DNA from: Tetracladium setigerum
Taxonomy: Eukaryota > Ascomycota > Leotiomycetes > Helotiales
NCBI GenBank assembly: GCA_031472005.1
Contig: PZJY01000002.1
Location: 744,001 to 808,000 of the forward strand
Reading direction: 5' to 3'
DNA length: 64,000 nucleotides
Position 1 is the first letter of the stretch, and every line of letters begins with the position of its first letter. Both the position numbers and the translations under genes were made by a program. Positions 1-12,137 of the stretch are shown here, one piece after another. The notes beneath the pieces were generated by a model. The model made no database searches. It worked only from the letters and a program-made list of their open reading frames with translations, and was not told where the DNA came from.

Positions 1-1619
1 AATTGGTATTTATGGATTTAATGTGATACCATGAATAAATACCCTTTTTTGGGAGAGGGGGGATGATTTGATTGTTACATTGACTGAATGAATGGGAGGG
101 AAAGGGTAGGAAAGACTGTATATACAATAACAACAGTAAGAATTCAAGAAAGGAACAATTGGGAAGATCCAGGGTCCAGCTCTCCTCCACATACGAAGTT
201 GTATTTGGCAACACAAAACGCGAATAATGTGTGTGACCCCCACTCAAGAAGCCCCCATTTCATCTCATCCCATCCCCATCCCCTCCCCTCCTTCCCAAAG
301 CAAGCGTAAAAAAAACCTCACAAAAAATTCCCAAGAATGACATGAGATATCGTGATATTCGTGATACCTGTCTGTGGCAGTGGGATAAATCTTTTTTTGT
401 CTTCTTCATTTCAATCATTGAAAAAAAAAGCTACCTAAGCTAGCTTACCCGCTCACCCCATATCCACTACCCTATCTGCCTACTTTCTACCTAAAACTAG
501 CAAAGTAAGGTGCTGTTGTTGATGATTGTTTGTTTATATTCCCATAGCCCCCATTTGAATTTTCGATCGAATCGATCGATTGATTGATCCCCCAACATGC
601 CCAGCCAGCCAGCCCTATTTCAAGAAAAATAAAGTAACCCCACCCGGATTTCCTTCCGACATCCCATCTCTTTCTTAGAAGAATCTCCTTTCCCATCTTT
701 CCACCAAGCCGTCACGAATCATTTCCAGAAAGGACAGGCAAGGTCAGGAAAATATCATCCAGATACTCCCTCCCTTCCTGCCTCACGAATCCACATCCAA
801 AATCTCCCCAAAGTCCTTCTCAAAGAACAATGAGCTGTAGAAGGGTCGAACATAAAAAAATGAAGAAGTAAAGCATCTCCCATCAATCCGTCATCAGATC
901 GTCACAACAGAACACAACGCAACACATAAAACAAAATATACGCGTCATCCCGCCCTCCTTGCCCCTCTCCCTCCAACCAAAAAATATATATGCGCCAGAG
1001 AACACCTGGTTCCGATGTGTGGATTTGAATCGAAAGAAAGAGAGATAGAAAAAGCCGAAAAAAGAAAAATCCAAACGACCAAAACAAAAAGGAGCAGAGT
1101 CCAGAAAATCTTAAGTTGTCTTGAGTGAAGAGTAGGGTTTGGTGAAAAAACGAATCCGCGAAAGATAATCAGTCAGTCAGTCGATTGGTTCGATCCATCA
1201 TGTCTCGTTGGAGGAGAATGTATTTTTTTCATGAATCCGTAAGGTAGGTAAAAAGGTAAAGGTTTTCGAATAGGTACGCCCATATGCCCACACACACTTC
1301 TGTTTTGGTACTCCATTCGCCAAAGGGTGTTCAAGTTTTTCAAGCAAAAAGAATTTCGAGCAACCCAAAAATTCGCTGCAGATGATGATGATTGATGGCG
1401 AAGAAGAAGGTGGATGAGTACAAGGTAGATAGATGGAAATTTCTGAGGAGGTGCCGGGGTAGGTGCAGGGTCGTACGAGGATGGATGTCGATGTCTTCAA
1501 AATGGGGAGGGGGAGGGGGTAATAAGTATATATGGTCTGGAAAAGGAGTGTCGTATTCGTCGTGCAGGATGGCGTCTTCTTTCAATCCTGGGTGTTGCGC
1601 TTGGTCTGTATTGGGCGCT
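1..1619. other. No gene seen: 3' flank of ras2
   Basis: I find no supported gene here. The stretch holds short purine- and pyrimidine-rich tracts and many stops, and its open frames are under 125 codons with no recognisable motif. A small cluster of overlapping ATCGAT/GATTGATT words lies at about 562-587. The part nearest 1620 is probably the ras2 3' untranslated region. Confidence 0.6.
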
Positions 1620-2404
1620 TCATAATACAACACATTTTTTGCCTCTGCTCTTCTCGTCTCTATAGATTCGTGTATTCGCACGGTCTCCTCTCTCTCCAGT
1701 GCCATTTCTTGAGCCCTTCCCGCTGGGATGCGTGCTCCTGTGGGTGGTTTGCATCCTCTGGCGGCGTAGCTGCCGCACTACGTCGTAGAATGCCTTTTCA
1801 ACATTTACGCAGTTTTTAGCAGATGCCTCAACAAATTCGCAGCCCAGGTCTCTTGCCAGTGCATTTCCTTCCTGTGTTGATACCTCTCGCTCCGTAACCC
1901 TGTCGCATTTGTTTCCGACGAGCATGATAGGTACTGGGGAGTTTGGCGAGGATGAGGACAGTGGCGAACCGGGGTATGATGGCGACGATGCTGACGACTC
2001 CTTGACTCGTTGGATCTGATTGTGGAATCTCTGAATGCGTGTGAAGGAGGATCTCGAGGCTATGCTGTAGACGAGCACAAATCCCTCGCCATCGCGAATC
2101 CATTGATCGCGCAGGGCTGTATACTCCTCCTGTCCGGCGGTATCGAGGACCTCCAACATGCATGATTGTCCATCTATCACCACCTGCTTTCTGTACGAAT
2201 CTTCGATGGTCGGGTCATACTGCAGGAAAGAGTAAGCTGAGATCAAGGGATGGCACCACTGAGAGCCAGATTAGCTGTGTATGAGATGTGTGAACTTACA
2301 GTCTCAACGAAATGTTGTAAGGTCAACTGAATCGTCAGGGCCGTCTTCCCAACACCACCATCTCCAAGCACCACCAGCTTGTACAGCACCATCTTGCCCG
2401 CCAT
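1620..2404 (-). CDS. ras2: Ras-family small GTPase, Ras2/RasB type
   Basis: This membrane-anchored GTP switch controls polarised growth and morphogenesis in moulds. Exons are 2404-2300 and 2219-1620; the 80-bp intron 2220-2299 (GTAAGT...CAG) joins VET to YDPTIEDSYRK, restoring the effector loop exactly. The protein is 234 aa. It has the P-loop GDGGVGKT (residues 14-21), DTAGQEEY, NKCD and EASAK guanine-binding motifs, and a C-terminal CVVL CaaX box for prenylation. The MAGKMVLYKLVVLGDGG start and the Ser/Pro-rich insertion after the IQRVKES segment are hallmarks of the Ras2/RasB branch rather than Ras1/RasA. The start is the ATG just before the conserved MVLYK. All key residues are present, so it should be functional. 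The downstream flank is gene-free and the upstream leader is long. Confidence 0.95.
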
Positions 2405-5400
2405 TGTGAAGAGAGTTTGTAGAGGAGAGACGTCTGCGTCTGCGGGGAGGGATTCGAGAGAGATCAAGCACGAAGGGGACAGGTAGGTCGTCGTCGAAAT
2501 TCGCAGATGGGGAGGAGAGGAGAGAGGATTATGTCAATTCGTTCAGAAGAGAATCACCCAGAACGACCAGTGGAGAAGTTGATCTGCGGCGGAGAGAGGT
2601 TTGGCTCTTTGGGAAGAAAGCTCGGGCTTCCGCTTGTGAAGGGAGGTCTTGGAAATGATAGCCCACCGATAGCAAAAGTGTGGCCGGCTGGCTGGGGTCT
2701 TTGATCCTTTCGGTACAGCAGCACGGTACAGTACGGTGGTCGCTCCCACAGAGAAAAAGCGGCTGCAGGATGAGCGTTGATCGCCGTCGGCACAAGGCAA
2801 GCAAGCAGCGAATGTATATATTTTCAACTGTAGTTTCTTTTGGGGAAAGATGATGTTCGGATGCTGGAGAAGGGAAGAGTAGCGCCAGCGGCAGCAGCAG
2901 TAGCAAGCAGCAGCAATTCGTAATGGCAGCAAGGAGCCTTGGGGTGGCGATAGGTATTTGGGTGTTGGGGATAAATGAAGCTCGGTCGCTTTTCGCAGGC
3001 GGGGAAAGGTCTAGATTTGTGGATTCGCTGGGATGCGGCGGCGTGTGTGTGCGTGTGTGTGTGTGTAAGAGAGTGAGCAGAGTGTGAGCAGCAGACGAGA
3101 GAGAAAGAGAGTCCTTGCGTCGGCTGTTGCTCCGCGGCGGTTGAGTCGTCCCCAAGAATGGGAAGTTGGGGAGGGAGGGGAGGGATGAGAGGGAGGAAGT
3201 GTGAAGCTGGAGATATGTGATATGTGATAGGTGAGGTATATGTGATTATTTAGGGGAGGAGGAGAAGGAGGAAGAAAGATTGATGCGCAACAAGCTAGGG
3301 AAAAGGTGTGCGGATAAGCCGACGGAGAGGAAGAGGAATCTTGGTCGAAATACAGTCCAGTCCAGTTACCGTGTCCCAGAAGGAGCTTGAGGCGTTGCCA
3401 ATTGTTGTACTGTACTGTAGCTGCTTGTTGCTGCTGCTGCTGTTGTTCTTCCTGCTGGTTGCTGGTGCCGCTAATGCTCGTCCCTTGTCTAAGGCGGCGG
3501 GCACTCACTCCACTTTGCACTGCAAGAGTGCAGTTTGTCTTCCTCCCTGCACCACCAAAGCGGAAGAGACCAGAGACAGAGAGAGACACAGAGAATGTGT
3601 GTCGATGTGTGAATGTGTGAAGCGAGATGCAGAAGGCGGTGATGGTGATGGTGATGCCGATATGCGTGCGTGGTGGTGATGTTGGTGTTGTTGGTTATTG
3701 CTTCCCTCATTCACTCGCAGATGGATGGGAAGAGGTCGGCGACTACCAGTACCAGTACCAAAAAATACCAGCAATTCAACTCAATTCCTAGACGCCTTCT
3801 GCGTCTATCGTCAATGACCACCACCACCTCCACCACCTCCACCTACCTGCCTGCCTACCTACCACCTCACGACCAACAGTTCAGTACAACAATTCTTCCT
3901 CCTTCCGACTATTACCCATAACAACCACAATAATCTTAATCCAGGATACCCTACGATACTACTGTACAGCCTCAATCACCTTCACAAGCTCACAAACGCA
4001 ACAAAACCCAAAAAAGCCCCGGATGGCGTTTGGCGTGGAACCAGCAGCAGCAGGACTACTTTACCTACTTTACCTTTTGGCTTTTACCTCGTGCGTCGGT
4101 TCGTCCGTTCTTTCTCGCCTGTTATGTACCTATTGAACGATAATGGGGTGAGGCCGGCGTGTGAGACTATCCCCAAGGAACATGCAGAATCCGCAGAATC
4201 CGCAAGCTACCTCTACTTCGAACACCTTGAGCTTGAGCTTGAGCTTGGTTGCTGTCAAAAACTCTATCTTAAACCCACCTCACCTCACCTAATGAACTAA
4301 CCACCAGGTAAGTAAGTAGCCTCCTCCTTTGGCTCTGGGAATTCATCCCACATCCCACATCCCACATCCAGTGCCTCGGGTGTCGGGGGTCACTCGGGTA
4401 TGGATTGTAGTAGTTTGGCCAAAAAAAAAACCCACCCACTACCTCCGTACCGTCATGTCCTTCGTAGACTAACTAACCTCTCGGAAACCAAATTTTGCGA
4501 AAGTATGTTTATTAGCTGGGATGGTTTGGGATACTATAAAGCATCAGCTATTTGGCATATGATAGAGAGCCCACACCTAAAAGAGAGCGAGGAGATTGTC
4601 CGTCCGTCCGTCTGGAGCAGATTGAAGTGTACCTTTTATTATATTATGTATCTAGATTATTAATAGACAGGACAACAAAATACTATACTGCACAACCACT
4701 TACTCCCCCCTCCCCCTACATATATTGTATTATATTCCCTTGGACAAATATTCACTCACTTCCCTCCCCTCCCTCCCTCTCTCTCTGTTCAAAGTACTGT
4801 ACCGTACTTTCGCGAACCGTTGGAAAAATAATGTATTAAAGTAGGCACATGGGCACACACATGGCATGGCAATGGCTAATATCAATGGAACTGATCACCA
4901 CCCTTCCCGATCGACTGGGAATAATATAATATAGCCTACCCAACCTACTTTATCCTCGTCGGGCCACAATTACCTACCTACCTACCTTGGGGAAAAGGGG
5001 AAATTCGTGGAGAAAAAAGGGATCCAAAAACCAAGGTGGTGGTGGTTGGTGGTTAGTGGCCATGGCTGCGGGGAGGGGGGTTTCCATTAATATCCAAATT
5101 TCCCCGGATTTTTAAATCAGGGAAATTTTTCACGACCGGAAAATATCACGAGATTGGAATGAATGTTTGTTGTTGTAGTAGTGGGGAGAGAGAAAAGGTT
5201 ACCTCGGGAGCATGGGTGAATGTGAAGGGGATCAATCTTGGAATGGCAAGCACCTCGGGAGGACATCTGAAAATGATTGAAATGGAAATGGGAACAGGGG
5301 AAGCAAGGCAAGGGATGGAAAAAGGGAGAAACAAGGCAAGGATGGAACTTGGAAGATAGAAAGAGAGAGAGAGAGAGATCAATCACCTCGGTTAGGCGGC

Positions 5401-5770
5401 TAACTCCCCAAGGAACCATTGAGGTATCATCGAGGAAACCTTTCGTTGCGAATGAATGAACAAAATCATCTATAATTTCACTCCTGACAAAAAAGGCTGT
5501 CTTGAGAGTGCATAGGTACTGTAGCTATCAAGCCAAAAAAATTCCCTTGGGGTGTGAACCTCCCATATCCCATAATATACGCCATCCTTAGTGCCCATCA
5601 TCCATGGGGTAGATATTTGGCGCAGATATATAAAAACAACAAATGAAAATCCTAGAGTCGTGAATATTGGGCAAGGCAAAGCAGATGATCAAATCCGCCA
5701 ACCACCACAAGTTCTGTTGAAATCAACCAGATAAAAAATAAAATAAATAAGAGCCCCGGGCCTTCGTTCT
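2405..5770. other. No gene seen: ras2 leader/promoter and intergenic DNA
   Basis: About 3.4 kb without a supported gene. Read on the minus strand, 2405 to about 3900 is C/T- and CA-rich with simple repeats: GT-rich at 3043-3066, CTG-rich at about 3426-3450, and ACC/CCA tracts near 3820-3850. This is what a long fungal 5' leader and promoter for ras2 would look like. Open frames of up to 208 codons (2529-3155) and 192 codons (3011-3589) follow these repeats and lack any motif. The remainder, to 5770, includes CTAC repeats near 4974-4987 and the 3' side of opy2. Confidence 0.55.
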
Positions 5771-6964
5771 CTATGTCCCCTTCACTTCATTCTCATCGCC
5801 AAATGGCGTTGTCTCCTTTTTCCGATCCTGGGCACCATCGTTGCCCTCTTCCGCCACTGCACCGAGTGAGCTGCGACTCGGTTGTCTCACGGCTTGCTTG
5901 TCGCCAAAGGGACCTTGTTCCATCGTTGGCGTGTCATCAATAATGGTTATGGCATTGCTGTCCCGGGACATGCTCTTCACCGAGTCCTTCTTCGACTTGT
6001 TGCTCCCCACGCGAACAATCTGAGGCTTCACCTGCGTAGCGGCGCTAGCACTGTTCAAAAAGGTCGATCCAACACTAAACGCAGGGCTTGCGGGCCCATT
6101 TCCAAATCTGCCGTAATCGACGTTCGGGACGGGTGGCGTCATATCTCCTGCGCCGTTCGACTTGACACTGACCACTGCGGCCTTTCCTCTGATGACAGTT
6201 TGAGCTGGTACTGGTGACACTACCGCATTCTTGCCGTATATTGTTGATGCAACGCTGTTCCTGGCGTATGAGGTTCGATCGCTGAAAGCAGAATATGTCG
6301 AGTCGCGAAGGTCGCCTGGCATGAAGAAGTGTTCTTGCTCATATCTTGGGCTGCCGGAAGTAGATGACAAGGCAATTGGGATCGGAGGAACGGGAGGCAC
6401 AAGAAGACCTGGTGTAGATGGAGCCGATCGATTCGTGACGCCAGGGATGTAGGCAATTTGGATAATGTTGGAGGCGCGAGTAAGGACGGAGGAGGCGACG
6501 GATCCTACTGTGTGTGTTGATGCGCGAGCGTCCCGACGCATTGCGAAGTCTTTCTCTGAAGCTGTCGGCTCTTCCTCCTCTTCTGCCCAGTTGTCCTGCT
6601 CGTACTGCTGTCTTCTCGTCTTGATGCAGAACCTCCACACCAGATATGTGATAATCCCGATTACTGCGACACCACCAATAACACCTCCCGCAATTGCTCC
6701 AACATTGGCTCCAGAACCTGACGACTCGGGTACTGTGGTTACGGCTGTGGGTGCTGCTGAGGCTGGCGCACAAATCATCTTCTGGCATGCATTACATGTT
6801 GGCGGGACTAACGAGCAGACCTCGTCGGCGGTGCAGTCAGTAGGACATGGCGGAGTCGTGTTCTCACACTTGATGCAAGCTCGACGGAAGAGGGTATAGA
6901 ATGAATCTGTTGATTGATATTAGTGATTGTAACCGGATGAATGACACTAGTACCCACCATCCAT
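5771..6964 (-). CDS. opy2: Opy2-like membrane anchor of the HOG/MAPK pathway
   Basis: Opy2 is a single-pass plasma-membrane protein that recruits the adaptor Ste50 and so links sensors to the Ste11 MAPK cascade. The predicted protein is 380 aa. Exon 1 codes only seven bases (6964-6958, ATG GAT G). A 51-bp intron (6907-6957, GTGGGT...CAG) precedes exon 2 (6906-5771). Residues 13-48 hold eight cysteines spaced as in the Opy2 N-terminal domain (C-x2-C-x6-C-x3-C-x5-C-x6-C-x2-C-x4-C). A Gly/Val/Ile-rich membrane helix follows at about residues 70-96, ending in WRFCIKTRR. The long cytoplasmic tail is Ser/Pro-rich and low complexity, as in the family. The only uncertain point is the very short first exon, but the cysteine domain cannot otherwise be given an ATG. 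Role is inferred from the family. Confidence 0.85.
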
Positions 6965-9078
6965 GTTGGGTATTTGTTGGCCGGAGACCGTCCAGTAACT
7001 ACTTGATCGTAAGGGAAGAAGCTAGGGATTCTATCTCCTCAATTTGACGTTATCGTAGATTCTAAATTGGTAATCGTGATGGCCTCCCAGAGGTTTCGAG
7101 GATAAACGAGGACAAAGATAACCGGCTGAGTCGACTAAAATCGGATGAAGTTGGAGCGAGTACGACGCGCACGAGAGTCGTAAAATTTCAAGAAATCAAT
7201 GATTGGCGATACGGCTTCGGCGCTGCCACAAGAATTACAATTGTCGGAGAGAGGATGTAGGTCGATTGTTGTGATATCGGGTCGGATGTTGGTAGAGGTA
7301 CAGTAGGTAGGTACTTTGTCGTGAAGGATGAGCGAGTGTGGGAGAGACGAGCTCTAGGATTGCCGGATAAGACGGTCGATGATGCGGCTACATGAAGAGC
7401 GACGCAGACTGGAGATGGATGATTGAAGTCTATCCCGTCCGTTTCTCGTGTCGATGGAAGATGTTCAGTCGTCGGTCGGGGATGATCGATCGTGAGGTGG
7501 TGATGGGGAGGATGGAGGTTGAAGAGAGAGCGCGAGAGATGGGCGGATGCGATCTGCCGGCACACACACCACGATGGGGATGGATGGGATGGGAGATGGG
7601 GCTGTTATGGATGGATGGATTGGATTTCCAGGGTGAGGGACTTCTGTGGTTGGCCGGACGCAGGAGGGAGGGGAGGGGGGAGGAAGTAGTGGAGAGGGGG
7701 GAAAGTAGTGTACGGAGGTAGTGTAGTGCGGTGCGCCAGGAACCAAAGGCAATCTCTCGCCCTGCGACTAATCAGATGAAGTACCTATCAGCAACCCCCA
7801 AGAATAGAAATCCTGCGCAGCAATGGATTCAATAGTTAGTAGATGTGATCTGTCGCAGCAGCGAGTGAAAGAGAAGAAGCAGGAGATTGATAGTAATAAG
7901 CCAGGATACTGTAAGTAAATAGATGATCACAATACTTCGTAAAGAGAGGAAGCATGAACGATGCTCGCGTGGCTGATCCCTCCCTTTCTTCGTGTTTTCT
8001 TTCCCTCTTGACGTCGACCAGGGAAAGTCTCAGGCCCTTGCAAGTGCCAAATGCCACTCTACCACCCTCGCACCCTCGCTCGCACCACTGCACTGTACTT
8101 CGTACTTCGGACAGAAAAAACAAAAACCTTTCAAATCTCTTTGTAATGAATGAGTCTTGTTGACCTGCACGCGTTGCACAACAGAATCATCAACGCTTTC
8201 TCGTGCGAGGTCAACGAAAGTCATTCGTGCATGTTTGTTTGTCTTGTCGTTGTCGTATCAAATGGGACCACCAGATATCCGTCTTGCATGCCAGTGAGGT
8301 GAGACGGGTTCCATTGTAATATGCCTCCCACTGCCGTCGTCGTGATCCATTATTGGATGCGTTCCTGCTTTTTTGCATGTGCCTTGTCTTCTGGATATCT
8401 ACTACAGTATCTCCTGCAGTTTGGTCTGTTCGTTCCTTTGGCTTGCATACGGGAAGGTTAGTTCCTCCTGAGTCCTGATCGTTGAGCTGCTATTGTTTTG
8501 GTGGGCGAGGGATTCCGAGTCAGTCAGGTACAGAGCAAGGTTTTGGGTCATTGGTGGTGGCGACCGTTATTGAAGGTCCGAATAAATGCGCAGAGAGGGT
8601 GTGGAAGATGATCTAATCTTCAAGTGCCTGACTCTAGTAAGGAGGTTGAAGCCCACGGCAAAACTTTTAAAGTTTTCTTTTCGCAGGAGGAGGAAGATGC
8701 GTCCACTACAGATCTCTATTGCATCGGAAGTCGGCCGAGGAGACACTTTCTATTCTCCCATTATTTCAGACTAGTTTATGCCTTTCTGCTCTCGGATATC
8801 GTTTTTGTGTCCTTATGTCTACTGAATTTAGCTTGTTATTTCTATCCGAAAAGGGGTGTCTTCTTCATATTTCCAGTATACTTTGGAATAGGTTCGTTCC
8901 CAGGTACTCGCCATGAAAGTCTTGTCGTCGATCGTTGCTGTAACCCTTCTTCCTCTACTTACCTACAATTATTGAAGTATCACTTGGGCAAGGTAAGGCA
9001 AGGCAAGGCAAGGCAGGCATCACTTCCAAAAATTCAATAAAAGCAAAATATTCCAATCCAACCCCCATCCCTCCTCTC
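6965..9078. other. No gene seen: opy2 upstream region
   Basis: About 2.1 kb without a supported gene. The minus strand from 6965 to about 7750 is CT- and CA-rich and is a plausible opy2 leader and promoter. The longest open frame (8624-9040, plus, 138 codons) has no recognisable motif and ends in a pentanucleotide AAGGC repeat at about 8988-9016, so I treat it as chance. Confidence 0.5.
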
Positions 9079-10440
9079 TCACGACGTATACGTATCCTCA
9101 GCATCCTCAATCGGCGTCCCAGCAATATACTTCAAAGTCCCATACCCCTCATTCGCGCCCTTCACCGCATTCCTCTGCACCCAATCCAGCACTTTATCAA
9201 AATCCCTACACATCTTCTGCGTACTGAACTTATCGACATGCTGAAGTCTCCCCCTCGGCCCTGGACCCTTCGTCCAAACGATCGGGATGATGCCCACGTC
9301 GGCGTTGCACATCAAATCTTGCAGAACCATGTGAAGACAGTGCATAGTGTGCGCTCTGTGATTTCGTCGCTCGCCTTTTAGTGTTTCCATGCCGGTTTGG
9401 GCGTCGTATAGGTCGTTGTCGTCGGCGGTGTATTCGCCGTTGGCGATGGCTTCGTCGTCCGCGTGGATGCTGAGAGTGCCGAAGTAGTGCGTTCCCCAGA
9501 TTTCTTTTCGGACACGGTCGAGACAATGAATCTGTAGTATCAGGGTTGGTAGTTAGCCGTGCTTCTTTTTGTTTTCGAAAATACAGTACATATTCTAAGC
9601 AAGCATCTCTGCACAACTTTAGCAGAGTCGAGATGTTTTCGCATCTGCTGAATTTGCGGTATCATCCCCCCTCCCACACACAATCCTATTAAAAAAATCC
9701 ATTAAAAATACACATAAACACCATCGTTACCTTGTGCGAAACCTCCACCTCAACCGGAAACGCATCAACACCAACATCCCACCTCGCAGCCCTCCCCGGA
9801 TCCTCCCCCGCATCTCTCAAATCCTTCGCCGCAGCATTAAGAACCTCGAACCCATCCATCGCCACCACGGACCACGCCTCATCAACCTCTCTCGACGGCG
9901 CTTTGCGGAAGATATTCCCATTCTCGCGAAGTCCCCCGATGGTTCTTTGGATTCTTGGGCCCATGTCGATGGCGTTGAAAATGGGTGCTGCGATAGGAGA
10001 GAATTTTTTGTTTGTGGTTAGATAGATGATAGGTATAGGAAGATCTTACTTTATGTAGGGGGTAATTATGGATGGATGATAGATAGGAAGGTATGTTTGG
10101 TAGGTAGATCGGTAAACTTACAAGGAGTAGAAACAAGTCTTAAAGCACGATTGCATTGAAAAGGTTGTTGTGAATAGAGGGTCATCAAGTTGAATAGTGA
10201 CCATGTCACATTCAAGCCCAAGCCTAGTAGAAGGAGGTATAAGAAAGATTCTTTCTTGTTTTGCTTCTTCTTATTCCCTTTTCCGCGCAGCCATTTGTTT
10301 TGGCCTAGAAAGCCATCAGTTGGGATTTCTTCATCCTCGTCCTCGTCGTTGTTGTCGTTATTGTCATTCATGGCTTCGTTTGCTTCATTGAGTGATGTCC
10401 ATTTAGGTCTGTCGAGTTTTCCTCTGAGCATTTGGAACAT
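9079..10440 (-). CDS. UstYa-family (DUF3328) oxidase-like protein
   Basis: UstYa-like proteins are fungal membrane-tethered enzymes; studied members act in ring-forming oxidation of ribosomal peptide products (ustiloxin, cyclochlorotine types) and some as other tailoring enzymes. Exons are 10440-10122, 9987-9731 and 9531-9079; introns 9988-10121 and 9532-9730 both have GT...CAG ends and keep frame, giving 342 aa. Visible parts are an acidic Asn/Asp-rich N-terminus, a lysine patch, one membrane helix (about residues 65-90), then the two diagnostic HxxHC motifs: HKIHC directly after the second intron and HTMHC in exon 3. The family is usually 220-280 aa, so the long acidic N-terminus is unusual. 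No precursor-peptide gene, peptidase or second UstYa gene is visible nearby, so the substrate is unknown. It may be an isolated paralogue. Confidence 0.88.
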
Positions 10441-11630
10441 TGTTTTTCTTTTCTGGTTTTTTTCTCTGTCTTTCTGGGGGGGGAGAACGAATAAATGCGT
10501 TGAGATTTTCTTGGGAGGTGCTTTTGATCGATGAATGTGAATGTCGTGAAAGAATCAACAGTCCCATAAAAACGGAAATCAAAGAGGGGGAAAGATCTCT
10601 TGCATTATTGTCAGGGCGGACGTTCATATATATATATGATGTTCATGCCGAAGCAAATGTCATCGTCTTCGTCATTGGGTTGTTTTCTTGCTATTCAAGT
10701 ACCGGTTTGGAAACAACCAGGAATGATGAATAACAACAAACCTCCTTTTCTTTTCTTTGTCCTCCCATCTCAACCAACTAACTCGAGATCTCTAAATCAC
10801 CTAATCATTCTCGAATATAATTACATAACACAATCTTCAAACCAAAAATTCAATAGTCAATAAATCACATGTCGTCCAGAGCATGTCTCTTCATCGAATT
10901 CACTTCCAACACCACCAGAGCGTGTGCGTATACAGTAACACACTGTTTTCTCTCTACACATTTTTAATCTACTGAGCCAATTATTTCCCAAGATCTCTGC
11001 ATCACCACACTACTTCATGTCACTCACAAATAAAAAGTCAATCACATTTATATCAAACCATTTTATTCAACACTCTTTCGTGAATGCCCCCCTCTCTCCC
11101 TTTCTCACTCCCCTCTCTCACTGCTCGTCAACACCTACCTGCCTTGCGGAGCATGTGCCCAGTAATTAGGTCAAGCACCTTCTTGTGAAAATGCAGCGCG
11201 GGTATTGTATCTAACTAAACCCACCTATCCACACAGGTAATCTTGCACAGCTAACTCCAAGCGAGTAATATGAGATCTCACTTCGGCAGAAAGAAGTACG
11301 CATTGGCCGCCATCGAGACAAAGAAGGAGCGTGTGTGAGACTGCTTGATCGTGATATCTAAATCCTACTTCTAAGCGAGCTTGTATAATGAGACGGGGTG
11401 AGGAGAAAGAGAGTTATATATATAAAAGTTGGTTTATGGGTTTTGATAAATAAGATATAACTCCATTCCTGCTCTTGCGAGAAGATGAATATCTCAATCT
11501 AATATAAATTGTTTATGATTTCATCACACCATACTGCCAATAAAACTCCACCCAACGAATAATAAGAAAAAAAGGCCCAGTCATAACAAATCACTAACCC
11601 ACCATACCACCCACCTTACATCTAGATAAA
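10441..11630. other. No gene seen: intergenic
   Basis: About 1.2 kb. No frame above 100 codons makes sense as protein. There is a TA dinucleotide tract near 10630-10640 and AT-rich DNA to 11630, probably the promoter of the UstYa-like gene on one side and the 3' end of the acyl-CoA synthetase gene on the other. Confidence 0.5.
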
Positions 11631-12093
11631 TCACAACTTCGCCCTCACCTCAATCGGCGCATGCAACTCCCCGCCCTTCTCCCTAAAATACTCCTCGACC
11701 CTCGCCCTCGCAACCTCCACCACCCCCGCATCCTCCACCGTGGCCGGCACATTCACCTCCTTCCCAAACTCCCCATGCACCGCATTCTCCACCAACTCCC
11801 TCAACACCCTCCTGAGCGTCTTTCCGGATCTTGTCTTGGGAATCATTCCTTTCCCCTGGATTATTCCACCGAGTGAGGCGATGGCGCCGATCTGCGTGCG
11901 TACGTTTTGTTGGATTTCGGAGAAGAGTGCCGGGGAGGGGATGGGCGAGGTGGGGTGCGAGGTGGTGGAGAGGGTGATGAATGCGAAGGGGAGCTGGCCT
12001 TTGAGGGAGTCCGGGATGCCGATGACGCAGCATTCTGCGATGGAGGGGTGGGAAGAGATGGCTTGTTCGATTGCACCTGGGTGGGTGGATGGG

Positions 12094-12137
<44 letters not shown>

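Noticed and set aside
2529..3589. Open frames of up to 208 codons upstream of ras2
   Set aside because: They track CT, CA and CTG simple repeats, overlap one another in several frames and show no domain; best read as leader and promoter.
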